DNA from: an uncultured Prevotellaceae bacterium | Lineage (GTDB): Bacteria > Bacteroidota > Bacteroidia > Bacteroidales > Bacteroidaceae | Assembly: GCA_947167515.1 (NCBI GenBank) | Contig: CAMVIM010000033.1 | Location: 1 to 38,365, forward strand | DNA length: 38,365 bases | Reading direction: 5' to 3' | Shown here: in pieces, positions 1-7,612 of the stretch | Layout: every line of letters starts with the position of its first letter | Numbering within the stretch: position 1 is the first letter of the stretch | Notes under the pieces: model-generated | What the model saw: only the letters and a program-made list of their open reading frames with translations | Databases searched by the model: none | Told to the model about the DNA's origin: nothing | Translations under genes and position numbers: made by a program

Positions 1-40
1 AAGAGAATACAAGAAATAAACAAATAATCATCAAAAGACA

Positions 41-1576
41 ATGAAAACAACAACTCTTAAACTTATGATGGTGGCACTGGGTGTGCTGCTGTCAATCTAT
101 GCACATGCGTATGATTTTAAAGTCGGTAATTTTTATTATAATATTACATCACTCCAAAGTCTTACAGTGGAAGTAACAAATGCTGGTGATAATGCTCCTG
201 CTGGTAACTATTCGGGAGATGTTGTTATACCATCTACGGTATCTTACTCTAATAAAATATTTACTGTTACCAGACTGGGGGATTATTCCTTTAGCAATTG
301 TAAAAATATGACAAGTATATCTATTCCCAATATGGTAACAAGTATTGGCAAATACACGTTTCGCAATTGCCGTTCACTAACATCGCTCCAAATTCCATCA
401 TCAGTAACGAAGATAGATCAAGGAACTTTTACAGGATGTTCAAATTTGTCCAAGTTAATCTTAGAAGATGGCAATCAACATCTCTATCTTACATACAAAG
501 AATATCAAGTAGGTAACTATGCCTGTTTTCTTGATTGCCCGTTAAAATATGTCTATTTGGGAAGGACTATAAGTGGATCTTTTGGGAGAGTTGAAGATTT
601 ATATCATGCAGCTTTTTATAAGCAAAAAGCACTTACATCACTGGTCATAGGCCCACAAGTTACAGCTCTTTGTGATTTCGTAGGATGCTCCAATTTAGAA
701 ACTTTAGAAATTCCAGCTAATGTTCAACTGATTCTACGTTGGGGCTTTGCCTATTGTAGCAGTATAAAAGAAATCTTTCTACAGGAGGGATTAGAGAGAA
801 TAAATCAATCGGCATTTATGGGGTGCCAATCGGTAACAACAGTTCATATTCCCAGTACAATAAAGAGTGTTGAAACATCTGTGTTTGAGAATTGTACAAA
901 TATTAAGACTGTTTATTCAGCATCAATAACGCCTATACCCATACCAGAGTCCACTTTCCCGGGAATCGTATATCTCAACGCTGTTCTATACGTTCCTACT
1001 GGGACGAAAGAGCTATATAAAGAAACCGATGGTTGGAAAGATTTTGCAAATATTATGGAGGTTGGGGAAGGAGAAACTCCCGAAGTGAAGAAATGTGCTA
1101 CTCCAACCATTGCATACGCTAATGGAAAATTGGTGTTTGAATGCACAACAGCAGGGGCTGAATGCGTGGCAAACATCAGTGATACGGACATCAAGACCCA
1201 TTATGGCAATGAGATAGACCTGACGGTGACGTATAACGTAAGCGTATATGCTACGGCTACGGGTTATGATAACTCCGAAACAGCTACGGCCACTCTTTGC
1301 TGGATAGATAAAGAACCTCAAACAGAGGGCCTTACCACCAGCATGGCAGAAGTGAATGCTCGTCCTGTACTGATTCAGAGCCGCAACTGTGTGCTGACCA
1401 TCACTGGTGAGACCGCCGATGAAACCATTCCTGTCAACGTGTATAATATGGCTGGCATACAGACAGGTTCCACCATGCTGACGGATGGGACAGCCATCAT
1501 CGACACCCATCTGCAAAGCGGCGAAACGGCCATCGTCCGAATCGGCAACAGAGCTGTCAAAGTCCTTGTCAAGTAA
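41..1576 (+). CDS. BspA-like leucine-rich-repeat surface protein
   Basis: A secreted protein of 511 residues. A signal peptide (about 1-23, ending in a run of small residues before YDF) leads into LRR_5/BspA-type repeats at about 50-330. These show the recurring pattern of phenylalanine or isoleucine, N-C, then 'IP..V..I' (for example ISIPNMVTSIG and LQIPSSVTKI). A small beta-domain with the TPTIAYANGKLVF opening, common in Prevotella BspA proteins, spans about 355-425. The last 80 residues contain VYNMAGIQ and end in VKVLVK, resembling a type IX secretion-like sorting tail. BspA proteins usually bind host or bacterial surface ligands; the ligand here is unknown. Upstream sequence is A-rich and has no clear Shine-Dalgarno. 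Base composition changes from AT-rich in the repeats to more GC-rich from about 1170 onward. Confidence 0.88.
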   Translation: MKTTTLKLMMVALGVLLSIYAHAYDFKVGNFYYNITSLQSLTVEVTNAGDNAPAGNYSGDVVIPSTVSYSNKIFTVTRLGDYSFSNCKNMTSISIPNMVTSIGKYTFRNCRSLTSLQIPSSVTKIDQGTFTGCSNLSKLILEDGNQHLYLTYKEYQVGNYACFLDCPLKYVYLGRTISGSFGRVEDLYHAAFYKQKALTSLVIGPQVTALCDFVGCSNLETLEIPANVQLILRWGFAYCSSIKEIFLQEGLERINQSAFMGCQSVTTVHIPSTIKSVETSVFENCTNIKTVYSASITPIPIPESTFPGIVYLNAVLYVPTGTKELYKETDGWKDFANIMEVGEGETPEVKKCATPTIAYANGKLVFECTTAGAECVANISDTDIKTHYGNEIDLTVTYNVSVYATATGYDNSETATATLCWIDKEPQTEGLTTSMAEVNARPVLIQSRNCVLTITGETADETIPVNVYNMAGIQTGSTMLTDGTAIIDTHLQSGETAIVRIGNRAVKVLVK

Positions 1577-1618
1577 ATACCATGACATATATCTGTCATA
1601 ATAGATTTGTTTGACTCA

Positions 1619-1655
1619 GAGTCCGCTTGCTGTGTCAATGGCAGCAAGTGGACTC
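1619..1655 (+). terminator. Hairpin downstream of the BspA-like gene
   Basis: GAGTCCGCTTGCTG (1619-1632) pairs with CAGCAAGTGGACTC (1642-1655). The stem is 14 bp with one G-U pair and the loop is nine nt. No T-run follows, so it may be an mRNA-stabilising or processing hairpin rather than an intrinsic terminator. Confidence 0.45.
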
Positions 1656-1708
1656 ACCTTCAAGAAAGAAGAACGTGCTGGTGAAGTGAGCCTTTTAGAC
1701 AACATAAC

Positions 1709-1764
1709 AAAAGCAAACTGCCTGCCACCTCTTTCAAAGAGTAGCAGGCAGTTTGCTTTTTGTT
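1709..1764 (+). terminator. Rho-independent terminator
   Basis: A perfect 17-bp stem joins AAAAGCAAACTGCCTGC (1709-1725) to its complement (1744-1760). The loop is 18 nt and contains a smaller CTTT/AAAG pairing. The right arm ends in a T-run that continues as TTTTTG. The A-run on the left arm means it could also work on the opposite strand. Confidence 0.85.
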
Positions 1765-1836
1765 TCTTTCACCTCTTATGCCTTTGCAGCAAAGGATGTT
1801 ACATTGAAGAAAAAAGTGTGAATATTCCTGAAACTT

Positions 1837-1870
1837 TTTGTAGTTGTTTGACTTTTTTTCATTACATTTG
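1837..1870 (+). promoter_or_regulatory. Bacteroidetes sigma-70 promoter for the MBL-fold gene
   Basis: The -7 element TACATTTG (1863-1870) matches TAnnTTTG. A TTTG lies 22 nt upstream at 1837-1840 and a second, closer one at 1847-1850. The spacing is slightly outside the usual 19-21 nt, so the -33 assignment is uncertain. Confidence 0.5.
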
Positions 1871-2018
1871 CCACGTAAATGCGCTAACCGATAATCAAAA
1901 GTTTAGATAGGTTTCGCTCATCATCAAGACATTGGAAAGATACATTCTAAAATACAGTAAGAAAATGAAGAATTTGACGCAATGGGTGCTTTGAATATAT
2001 GATGATAAATAGAAAAGT

Positions 2019-2804
2019 ATGAGATGGACTGTATTATCAGACAATCGCAGAAGTGATGGCAGTAAATTGCTGACAGAGCATGGGCTGAGCATCCTGTTAG
2101 ATACGGAACAGCACCGCATCTTGTTGGACACGGGTGCCAGCGATCTCTTTATCCGTAATGCTGAATTGTTGGGCATTGACCTTGATACGGTGGACTATGT
2201 GTTCATCTCTCATGGACACAATGATCATGCAGGAGGACTGCGCTATCTGCTGCAGCAGAACAACAGGACAAAGGTCATCGTATCGCCTGAGGCTATGGTG
2301 GGACACTATTATTCCAAACGGCACGGGCTGCATAGCCTTACGGCAGAATGGCCTGACGTGCCGAAAGAAAGATTGATGGCTATAGACGAGACATGTGAGG
2401 TTGCTCCAGACATACGCGTCATAGCTCGCGTCCCTCACGTTCATCCTATGCCCAAGGGCAATGAATACCTGATGGTGGAGGATAAACAGGGGAATCTAAT
2501 ACAAGACGATTTCCGTCATGAAATAGCTCTCTACGTTGACGGCCTGCTGTTTACAGGTTGTGCACATAGCGGACTGGAGAATATCCTCGCAGCTTGCCCC
2601 TGGAATGTGCGCACGGTTGTGGGAGGCTTCCATCTTCTCGACAATCATGAGAGCACAGAAGAACTTGTGGACTTGGCTCGCAGACTGATGGAAAACTATC
2701 CCGACACACGCTTTTTTACCAGCCATTGTACGGGTGACAACGCCTTTGCCACGATGCGGGCTGTTATGGGAGACCATCTGCAAAGATTTGGATTAAAAAT
2801 ATAA
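2019..2804 (+). CDS. MBL-fold metallo-hydrolase (COG1237-like)
   Basis: A cytoplasmic metallo-beta-lactamase-fold protein of 261 residues. The metal-binding motif SHGHNDHAGG gives H65, H67, D69 and H70 for a dinuclear metal site. Later ligands are probably in HVHP (near residue 147), GCAHSGLENI (near 180) and SHCTG near the C terminus. The length and the GCAHSG motif match the family annotated as 7,8-dihydropterin-6-methyl-4-(beta-D-ribofuranosyl)-aminobenzene-5'-phosphate synthase-like. That name comes from an archaeal homolog, so the substrate here is unknown. The ATG follows an AAAAGT stretch. The DUF3089 gene begins 12 nt after the stop, so the two are probably one operon. Confidence 0.85.
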   Translation: MRWTVLSDNRRSDGSKLLTEHGLSILLDTEQHRILLDTGASDLFIRNAELLGIDLDTVDYVFISHGHNDHAGGLRYLLQQNNRTKVIVSPEAMVGHYYSKRHGLHSLTAEWPDVPKERLMAIDETCEVAPDIRVIARVPHVHPMPKGNEYLMVEDKQGNLIQDDFRHEIALYVDGLLFTGCAHSGLENILAACPWNVRTVVGGFHLLDNHESTEELVDLARRLMENYPDTRFFTSHCTGDNAFATMRAVMGDHLQRFGLKI

Positions 2805-2816
2805 TGTATTGAAGAG

Positions 2817-3836
2817 ATGAAACAATTGAAACTATGGATACTTACCGCTATCTTTATCATTAGCGGCATTACTTTGTTCGCATCATTTTCAGACAATGAA
2901 GACAATCCGTATGAACAGAGTGACCAGGCATCCTTCATTCCTAAGGCCCCCGACTATGCCGACCCGACTATGTGGACTGTCGTCAATGATGACTCGGAAG
3001 GTATAGGAGCCGACATCTTCTACGTTGTATCGACGTGGGAGGAAGACTGGACGACGGAGGATGGCAGGATATGCCATTATGCCGACGTGTGGAACCCCGA
3101 GCACCGCAGGCGCATGGGCGATTTGGAGATTAATAAGGTGGCGGCGTATATGTCGCCTGGCAATCGTTTTTATGCACCATATTATAGACATACTACGATT
3201 GATGCGTGGTTAACACAGAACGAAGATACAATAAACCGACGCATAAAATTGTCTATGGATGATGTTCGTGCAGCCTTTGACCACTTTCAGGCACAGCGCG
3301 ACCCAAACCGTCCACTCATCATCGTAGGATTCAGCCAGGGCGGCAGGGCAATGGTGGAATTACTGAAATACATCAGCGATGAGACATACAGCAAGTTGGT
3401 TGCTGCTTATGTGTTGGGCTATAAAGTGACTAATGCTGATATGGCAGCGTGCAGTCACATACTACCAGCCAAGAGCGAGACTGACACTGGTGTCACAATA
3501 TGTTACAACACCGTTAAGGACGTAAGGTACGCTAAGCCCGTTATTGCAGGTTCTGACATCTGTATTAATCCCGTAAACTGGCGAACGGATGATGTGCCTG
3601 CTACGTTGCATTATACACAGCAGCTGGAGAACGAGACGCACGAACTCGATATTACCGTCACAGTGTCCCCCGAACATCATGTGCTCGTCGTAAGCGGCTA
3701 TGACGGAGCTGAATATCAACCTTATAAAGACTTAATTAATGTGGGCGATATTCACAGTTGTGAGCCGTGGCTCTATAGCGAGTGTCTAAAGAAGAATTTC
3801 GCTGCGAGAACCAAAGCTTGGCGCACGACTCACTAA
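2817..3836 (+). CDS. DUF3089 alpha/beta-hydrolase-like exported protein
   Basis: A protein of 339 residues with an N-terminal hydrophobic segment (about 5-24) that is a signal peptide or membrane anchor without a clear lipobox. The body matches the DUF3089 hydrolase layout: an early ADIFYVVSTW strand, the NRFYAPYYRH segment, then the nucleophile elbow GFSQGG with S173 preceded by the IIV strand. The acid may lie in the TVSPEHHVLVVSGYD region, with H near the C terminus. The substrate is unknown; esterase-like activity is inferred from the serine elbow. It is the second gene of the MBL-fold pair and converges on ettA with only ten bases between the stops, leaving no room for a terminator. Confidence 0.8.
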   Translation: MKQLKLWILTAIFIISGITLFASFSDNEDNPYEQSDQASFIPKAPDYADPTMWTVVNDDSEGIGADIFYVVSTWEEDWTTEDGRICHYADVWNPEHRRRMGDLEINKVAAYMSPGNRFYAPYYRHTTIDAWLTQNEDTINRRIKLSMDDVRAAFDHFQAQRDPNRPLIIVGFSQGGRAMVELLKYISDETYSKLVAAYVLGYKVTNADMAACSHILPAKSETDTGVTICYNTVKDVRYAKPVIAGSDICINPVNWRTDDVPATLHYTQQLENETHELDITVTVSPEHHVLVVSGYDGAEYQPYKDLINVGDIHSCEPWLYSECLKKNFAARTKAWRTTH

Positions 3837-3846
3837 TTGTTCTGTC

Positions 3847-5544
3847 TTATTCGTCCATCAGCTTTCTGTAGCGGATGCGTTTCGGCTCTTCTAGTCCCAG
3901 ACGTTTGGCTTTGTTGGCTTCGTAGTCGGTGTAGGAACCTTCGAAGAAGAAGACGTTGCCATCGCCTTCGAAGGCGAGGATGTGTGTGCAGATGCGGTCA
4001 AGGAACCAGCGGTCGTGGCTGATGACAACGGCACAACCTGCAAACGATTCGAGACCTTCTTCTAAGGCACGGAGCGTGTTCACGTCGATGTCGTTGGTTG
4101 GCTCATCGAGCAATAGCACATTTCCCTCCTGCTTCAGGGCAAGTGCCAGTTGCAGACGGTTTCTCTCACCACCGGAGAGCACACCGCACTTCTTCTCCTG
4201 GTCGGCGCCGCTGAAGTTGAACTTGCTCAGGTAGGCTCGCACGTTCACGTCCTTGCCTCCCATGCGGATGGTTTCGTTACCACCGCTCACCACTTGATAG
4301 ACGGTCTTTTCTGGGTCGATGTCCTTGTGCTGCTGGTCCACATAGGCGAGTTTAACGGTCTCACCCACCTCAAACGTGCCAGCATCGGCTGTGTCGAGTC
4401 CCATGATGAGGCGGAAGAGGGTAGTCTTACCCACACCATTGGGACCGATAACTCCCACGATGCCGTTGGGCGGCAGGTTGAAGTTGAGGTCGGTGTAGAG
4501 CACTTTTTCCCCGAAAGACTTAGCCACATGCTGGGCTTCGATAACCTTATTGCCGAGACGTGGACCGTTGGGGATGAAAATTTCGAGTTTTTCCTCTTTC
4601 TCTTTCTGCTCCTCGTTCAGCATGCGATCATAGGAGTTCAGACGAGCCTTGCCCTTAGCTTGTCGTGCCTTGGGAGCCATGCGTACCCATTCCAGCTCAC
4701 GCTCCAGCGCTTTGCGCCGCTTCGAGGCGGTCTTCTCTTCTTGTTCCATGCGTTTGCTTTTCTGCTCCAGCCATGAGGAGTAGTTGCCCTTCCAGGGGAT
4801 ACCTTCACCGCGGTCGAGTTCTAGAATCCACTCCGACACATCATCGAGGAAGTAACGGTCGTGGGTGACGGCAATGACGGTGCCCTCATACTGCTGCAAG
4901 TGCTGTTCCAGCCAGTCGATGCTCTCGGCATCGAGGTGGTTGGTCGGCTCGTCGAGCAGGAGCACGTCAGGCTTCTGGAGCAGGAGCCGACACAGGGCAA
5001 CACGGCGTCGCTCACCGCCAGAAAGGTTCTTGACAGACCAGTCGGCAGGAGGACAACGGAGAGCATCCATGGCGCGCTCCAGCTTTGAGTCCATGTTCCA
5101 GGCATCGGTGGCATCGATGATGTCCTGCAGCTCGGCTTGACGGGTCATGAGCTTCTCCATCTTGTCGGGGTCTTCGTAGTATTCAGGCAAACCGAATTTG
5201 GCGTTGATGTCATCGTATTCGGCCAGTGCATCATACACGTGTTGCACACCCTCCATCACGTTCTCCTTCACTGTCTTCTCTTCGTTTAGTGGCGGATCCT
5301 GTGGCAAGTAGCCCACCGAGTATCCGGGTGCCCACACTACTTGTCCCTGATACTGCTGGTCAATGCCAGCAATAATTTTCATTAGCGTCGATTTGCCCGC
5401 ACCGTTCAGACCCACGATGCCAATCTTGGCTCCGTAGAAAAACGAGAGGTAGATGTTCTTGAGCACTTGCTTCTGATTCTGCTGGATGGTCTTGCTCACT
5501 CCGACCATCGAGAATATCACTTTTTTGTCGTCAACTGTTGGCAT
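3847..5544 (-). CDS. ettA: Energy-dependent translational throttle protein EttA (ABC-F)
   Basis: An ABC-F protein of 565 residues, close to the usual 555. It has two ATPase domains: Walker A GLNGAGKST and GPNGVGKTT, signatures LSGGERRR and LSGGERNR, and Walker B LLLDEPTNHLD and LLLDEPTNDID. There are no membrane segments. Between the domains is a charged linker rich in K, R and E that corresponds to the tRNA-interaction segment. In E. coli EttA binds the ribosomal E site and slows the first peptide bond when ATP is low. The ATG at 5544 follows a spacer of 7-bp repeats shared with the end of nadE. It is the last gene of the leftward GH43-GH2-nadE-ettA run. Confidence 0.95.
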   Translation of the reverse strand: MPTVDDKKVIFSMVGVSKTIQQNQKQVLKNIYLSFFYGAKIGIVGLNGAGKSTLMKIIAGIDQQYQGQVVWAPGYSVGYLPQDPPLNEEKTVKENVMEGVQHVYDALAEYDDINAKFGLPEYYEDPDKMEKLMTRQAELQDIIDATDAWNMDSKLERAMDALRCPPADWSVKNLSGGERRRVALCRLLLQKPDVLLLDEPTNHLDAESIDWLEQHLQQYEGTVIAVTHDRYFLDDVSEWILELDRGEGIPWKGNYSSWLEQKSKRMEQEEKTASKRRKALERELEWVRMAPKARQAKGKARLNSYDRMLNEEQKEKEEKLEIFIPNGPRLGNKVIEAQHVAKSFGEKVLYTDLNFNLPPNGIVGVIGPNGVGKTTLFRLIMGLDTADAGTFEVGETVKLAYVDQQHKDIDPEKTVYQVVSGGNETIRMGGKDVNVRAYLSKFNFSGADQEKKCGVLSGGERNRLQLALALKQEGNVLLLDEPTNDIDVNTLRALEEGLESFAGCAVVISHDRWFLDRICTHILAFEGDGNVFFFEGSYTDYEANKAKRLGLEEPKRIRYRKLMDE

Positions 5545-5550
5545 CTCTTT

Positions 5551-5586
5551 ATTTGCAATTTGACAATTTACGATTTACCATTTAAC
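5551..5586. repeat. Heptamer array between nadE and ettA
   Basis: Five units of 7-8 bp on the plus strand: ATTTGCA, ATTTGACA, ATTTACG, ATTTACC and ATTTAAC. The array supplies the nadE stop codon (TTA on the plus strand, 5582-5584) and fills the whole spacer up to the ettA leader. Confidence 0.75.
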
Positions 5587-7570
5587 TCTCGAGGTCTGCC
5601 AGCCAGTCACTACTGCTGGCATCGCTGGGCATACGCCAGTCACCACGGGGTGAGAGACTGACGGAACCGACCTTGGGACCGTCGGGCAGGCAGCTGCGCT
5701 TGAACTGCTGGGTGAAGAAACGACGGCAGAAGATGTGGAGCCACTTCTGGATGACCTCTTCGGTGTAGGTGCCGATAGGCATGCCGTCTTTTGCCACTTC
5801 GGGATGGGGCTGTCTGATGAAGGCCTGCTCTGCCAGATAGAGTATCTTGGCAGGACGGAAGCCGAGACGCAGGAAGTGGTAGAGGAAGAAATCGTGGAGT
5901 TCGTAGGGTCCCACGAGGTCTTCGGTCTTCTGCTGGATGGTGCCGTCGGCGTTGGCTGGGATGAGTTCGGGGGAGATGGGGGTTTCGATGATGTCGAGCA
6001 GGGTTTCTTTCGAGGTTTCATCCACGCTGGTCAGAGCAACCCATTTGACGAGGTACTTGACGAGTGTCTTGGGGATGGAGCCGTTCACACCGTAGTTGGA
6101 CATGTGGTCGGCATTGTAGGTACACCAACCCAGCGCCAGTTCGGAGAGGTCGCCTGTGCCGATGACGAAGCCGTTGCACTGGTTTGCCACGTCCATGAGA
6201 ATCTGGGTGCGTTCGCGGGCTTGTGCATTCTCGTAGGTGACATCGTGATTGTCGATGTCGTGACCGATGTCCTTGAAGTGCTGGATGCAGGCTTCCTTGA
6301 TGCTGATTTCCTTGATGGTGATGTCGAGCGACTTCATCAGGGAGATGGCATTGTTGTAGGTTCGGTCGGTGGTGCCGAAGCCTGGCATAGTGACACCGAT
6401 GACTTCCTTGCGCGGACGCTGGAGCAAGTCCATCGTTTTCACACACACAAGGAGGGCAAGGGTGGAGTCGAGTCCGCCGCTGATGCCCACCACGATGCTG
6501 CGGGCACCTGTGTGGACAATGCGTTTGGCGAGGGCGGATGTCTGGATGGAGAAGATTTCCTCGCAGCGTTCGTTCAGCGCATTGCCGCCTGGAACGAAGG
6601 GGTGGGGATTGATCCATCGGGTCAGTTCAAAGTTATAAACGGGGTTCACCGTCTGGCACTGAATGTTGACAGTTGACAGTTGACAGCTGACAGTTGACAG
6701 TTGCGATGCCAGACGAACGTTGTCGCCGAAAGTGGTGTTGTGGCGGCGCTCGGTGAGGAGACGCTCGGTGTCGATTTCGGAAATGACCATCTGCTCTTCG
6801 AGGCTGAAGCGTTTGCTTTGTGCGATGAGTGCCCCGTTTTCGTAGATGAGGGCATTGCCAGCAAAGACGAGGTCTTGTGTCGATTCGCCAAATCCGCAGG
6901 AACTATAGACATAGCCAGCGATGCAACGTGCGCTCTGTTGGCTGATGAGCGAGAGCAGATACTGGTGCTTGCTGATGAGTTCGTTGGTGGCACTTAGGTT
7001 GAAGATGATTTCAGCCCCTTTCATCGCCAATTCGCTGCTGGGGGGGATAGGTGCCCAGAGGTCTTCGCAGATTTCGATGCCGAAACAGGTCTTCTGTGTG
7101 TGGAAAAGCAGGTTGCGACCGAAAGTGACTGTTTGGGCGCAGAGGTGGATCTGTGTGACGTTGACAGCGGTTGCTGGAGCAAACCAACGCTTCTCGTAAA
7201 ACTCCTTGTAGTTCGGCAGATAGGTCTTGGGCACCACACCGAGAATCTTGCCGCCCTGCACGACTACCGCACAGTTCATCAGCACTGCACCCACTACGAC
7301 GGGCATGCCGACGATGGCGATGATTTGGAGCGAACGTGTGAAGTCGAGCAGTTTGAACAGGCTTTCCTCACACTTTTCGAGCAGCAACTGCTGGCCGAGG
7401 AGGTCTTGGCAGGTGTAGCCACAAATGCTCAATTCTGGAAAGACGATGATTTCCACGCCTTTACCTTCAGCCTGAATGATGAGGCTCTCGATCTGCTGGA
7501 TGTTGTAGGTGCAGTCAGCTACTTTCAGCGAGGGAATGGCTGACGCTACTTTTACAAAACCGTAATTCAT
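5582..7570 (-). CDS. nadE: Glutamine-dependent NAD(+) synthetase
   Basis: A cytoplasmic enzyme of 662 residues that makes NAD from deamido-NAD using ATP and glutamine. Residues 1 to about 275 are a nitrilase-type glutaminase, with E in FPELSICGY, a lysine in PKTYLPNYKEFYE and the nucleophile C in GIEICEDLW. From about 330 onward is the synthetase, with P-loop SGGLDSTLAL and the GTGDLSELALGW and YNADHMSNYGVN motifs. The length fits the two-domain bacterial form. The interdomain linker (about residues 290-302) is encoded by a 7-bp tandem repeat that reads in frame as LSTVSCQLSTV-like sequence. Both flanking spacers are also heptamer arrays. Together with nadA further downstream, the window carries two steps of NAD synthesis. 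Confidence 0.95.
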   Translation of the reverse strand: MNYGFVKVASAIPSLKVADCTYNIQQIESLIIQAEGKGVEIIVFPELSICGYTCQDLLGQQLLLEKCEESLFKLLDFTRSLQIIAIVGMPVVVGAVLMNCAVVVQGGKILGVVPKTYLPNYKEFYEKRWFAPATAVNVTQIHLCAQTVTFGRNLLFHTQKTCFGIEICEDLWAPIPPSSELAMKGAEIIFNLSATNELISKHQYLLSLISQQSARCIAGYVYSSCGFGESTQDLVFAGNALIYENGALIAQSKRFSLEEQMVISEIDTERLLTERRHNTTFGDNVRLASQLSTVSCQLSTVNIQCQTVNPVYNFELTRWINPHPFVPGGNALNERCEEIFSIQTSALAKRIVHTGARSIVVGISGGLDSTLALLVCVKTMDLLQRPRKEVIGVTMPGFGTTDRTYNNAISLMKSLDITIKEISIKEACIQHFKDIGHDIDNHDVTYENAQARERTQILMDVANQCNGFVIGTGDLSELALGWCTYNADHMSNYGVNGSIPKTLVKYLVKWVALTSVDETSKETLLDIIETPISPELIPANADGTIQQKTEDLVGPYELHDFFLYHFLRLGFRPAKILYLAEQAFIRQPHPEVAKDGMPIGTYTEEVIQKWLHIFCRRFFTQQFKRSCLPDGPKVGSVSLSPRGDWRMPSDASSSDWLADLES
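6665..6703. repeat. In-frame heptamer repeat inside nadE
   Basis: Units of GTTGACA (one reads GCTGACA) are repeated 5.6 times over 39 bp. Because 39 is a multiple of three, the nadE frame is kept. It encodes the linker between the glutaminase and synthetase domains. Confidence 0.9.
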
Positions 7571-7576
7571 AATTAT

Positions 7577-7612
7577 ATTTACAATTTGACGATTTACAAT
7601 TTACTATTTGCA
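7577..7612. repeat. Heptamer array between the GH2 gene and nadE
   Basis: Plus-strand units are ATTTACA, ATTTGACG, ATTTACA, ATTTACT and ATTTGCA. The words are nearly the same as in the array after nadE. It contains the GH2 stop codon (CTA on the plus strand, 7604-7606) and ends seven bases before the nadE start codon. Confidence 0.75.

Larger units (their letters stand above)
1577..2018. other. Intergenic region with two hairpins and a promoter
   Basis: This 442-base spacer holds two strong hairpins (1619-1655 and 1709-1760), a Bacteroidetes-type promoter at 1837-1870 and a leader of about 145 nt before the next gene. A reading frame spans 1611-1910, but it runs through both hairpins and the promoter and has no family resemblance, so I do not call it. 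A possible nine-codon leader peptide (ATG at 1975, stop at 2002-2004) lies just upstream of the next gene and has no further support. Confidence 0.6.

Noticed and set aside
1611-1910. Open reading frame of 99 codons after the BspA-like gene
   Set aside because: It runs through two hairpins and a promoter, has no recognisable family and biased, cysteine-rich composition.
1975-2004. Nine-codon leader peptide before the MBL-fold gene
   Set aside because: No run of regulatory codons and no attenuator hairpin between it and the gene; chance is sufficient.
5735-6676. Long antisense frame (313 codons) opposite nadE
   Set aside because: Composition mirrors the nadE codons and the frame lacks any known motif; nadE is complete on the other strand.
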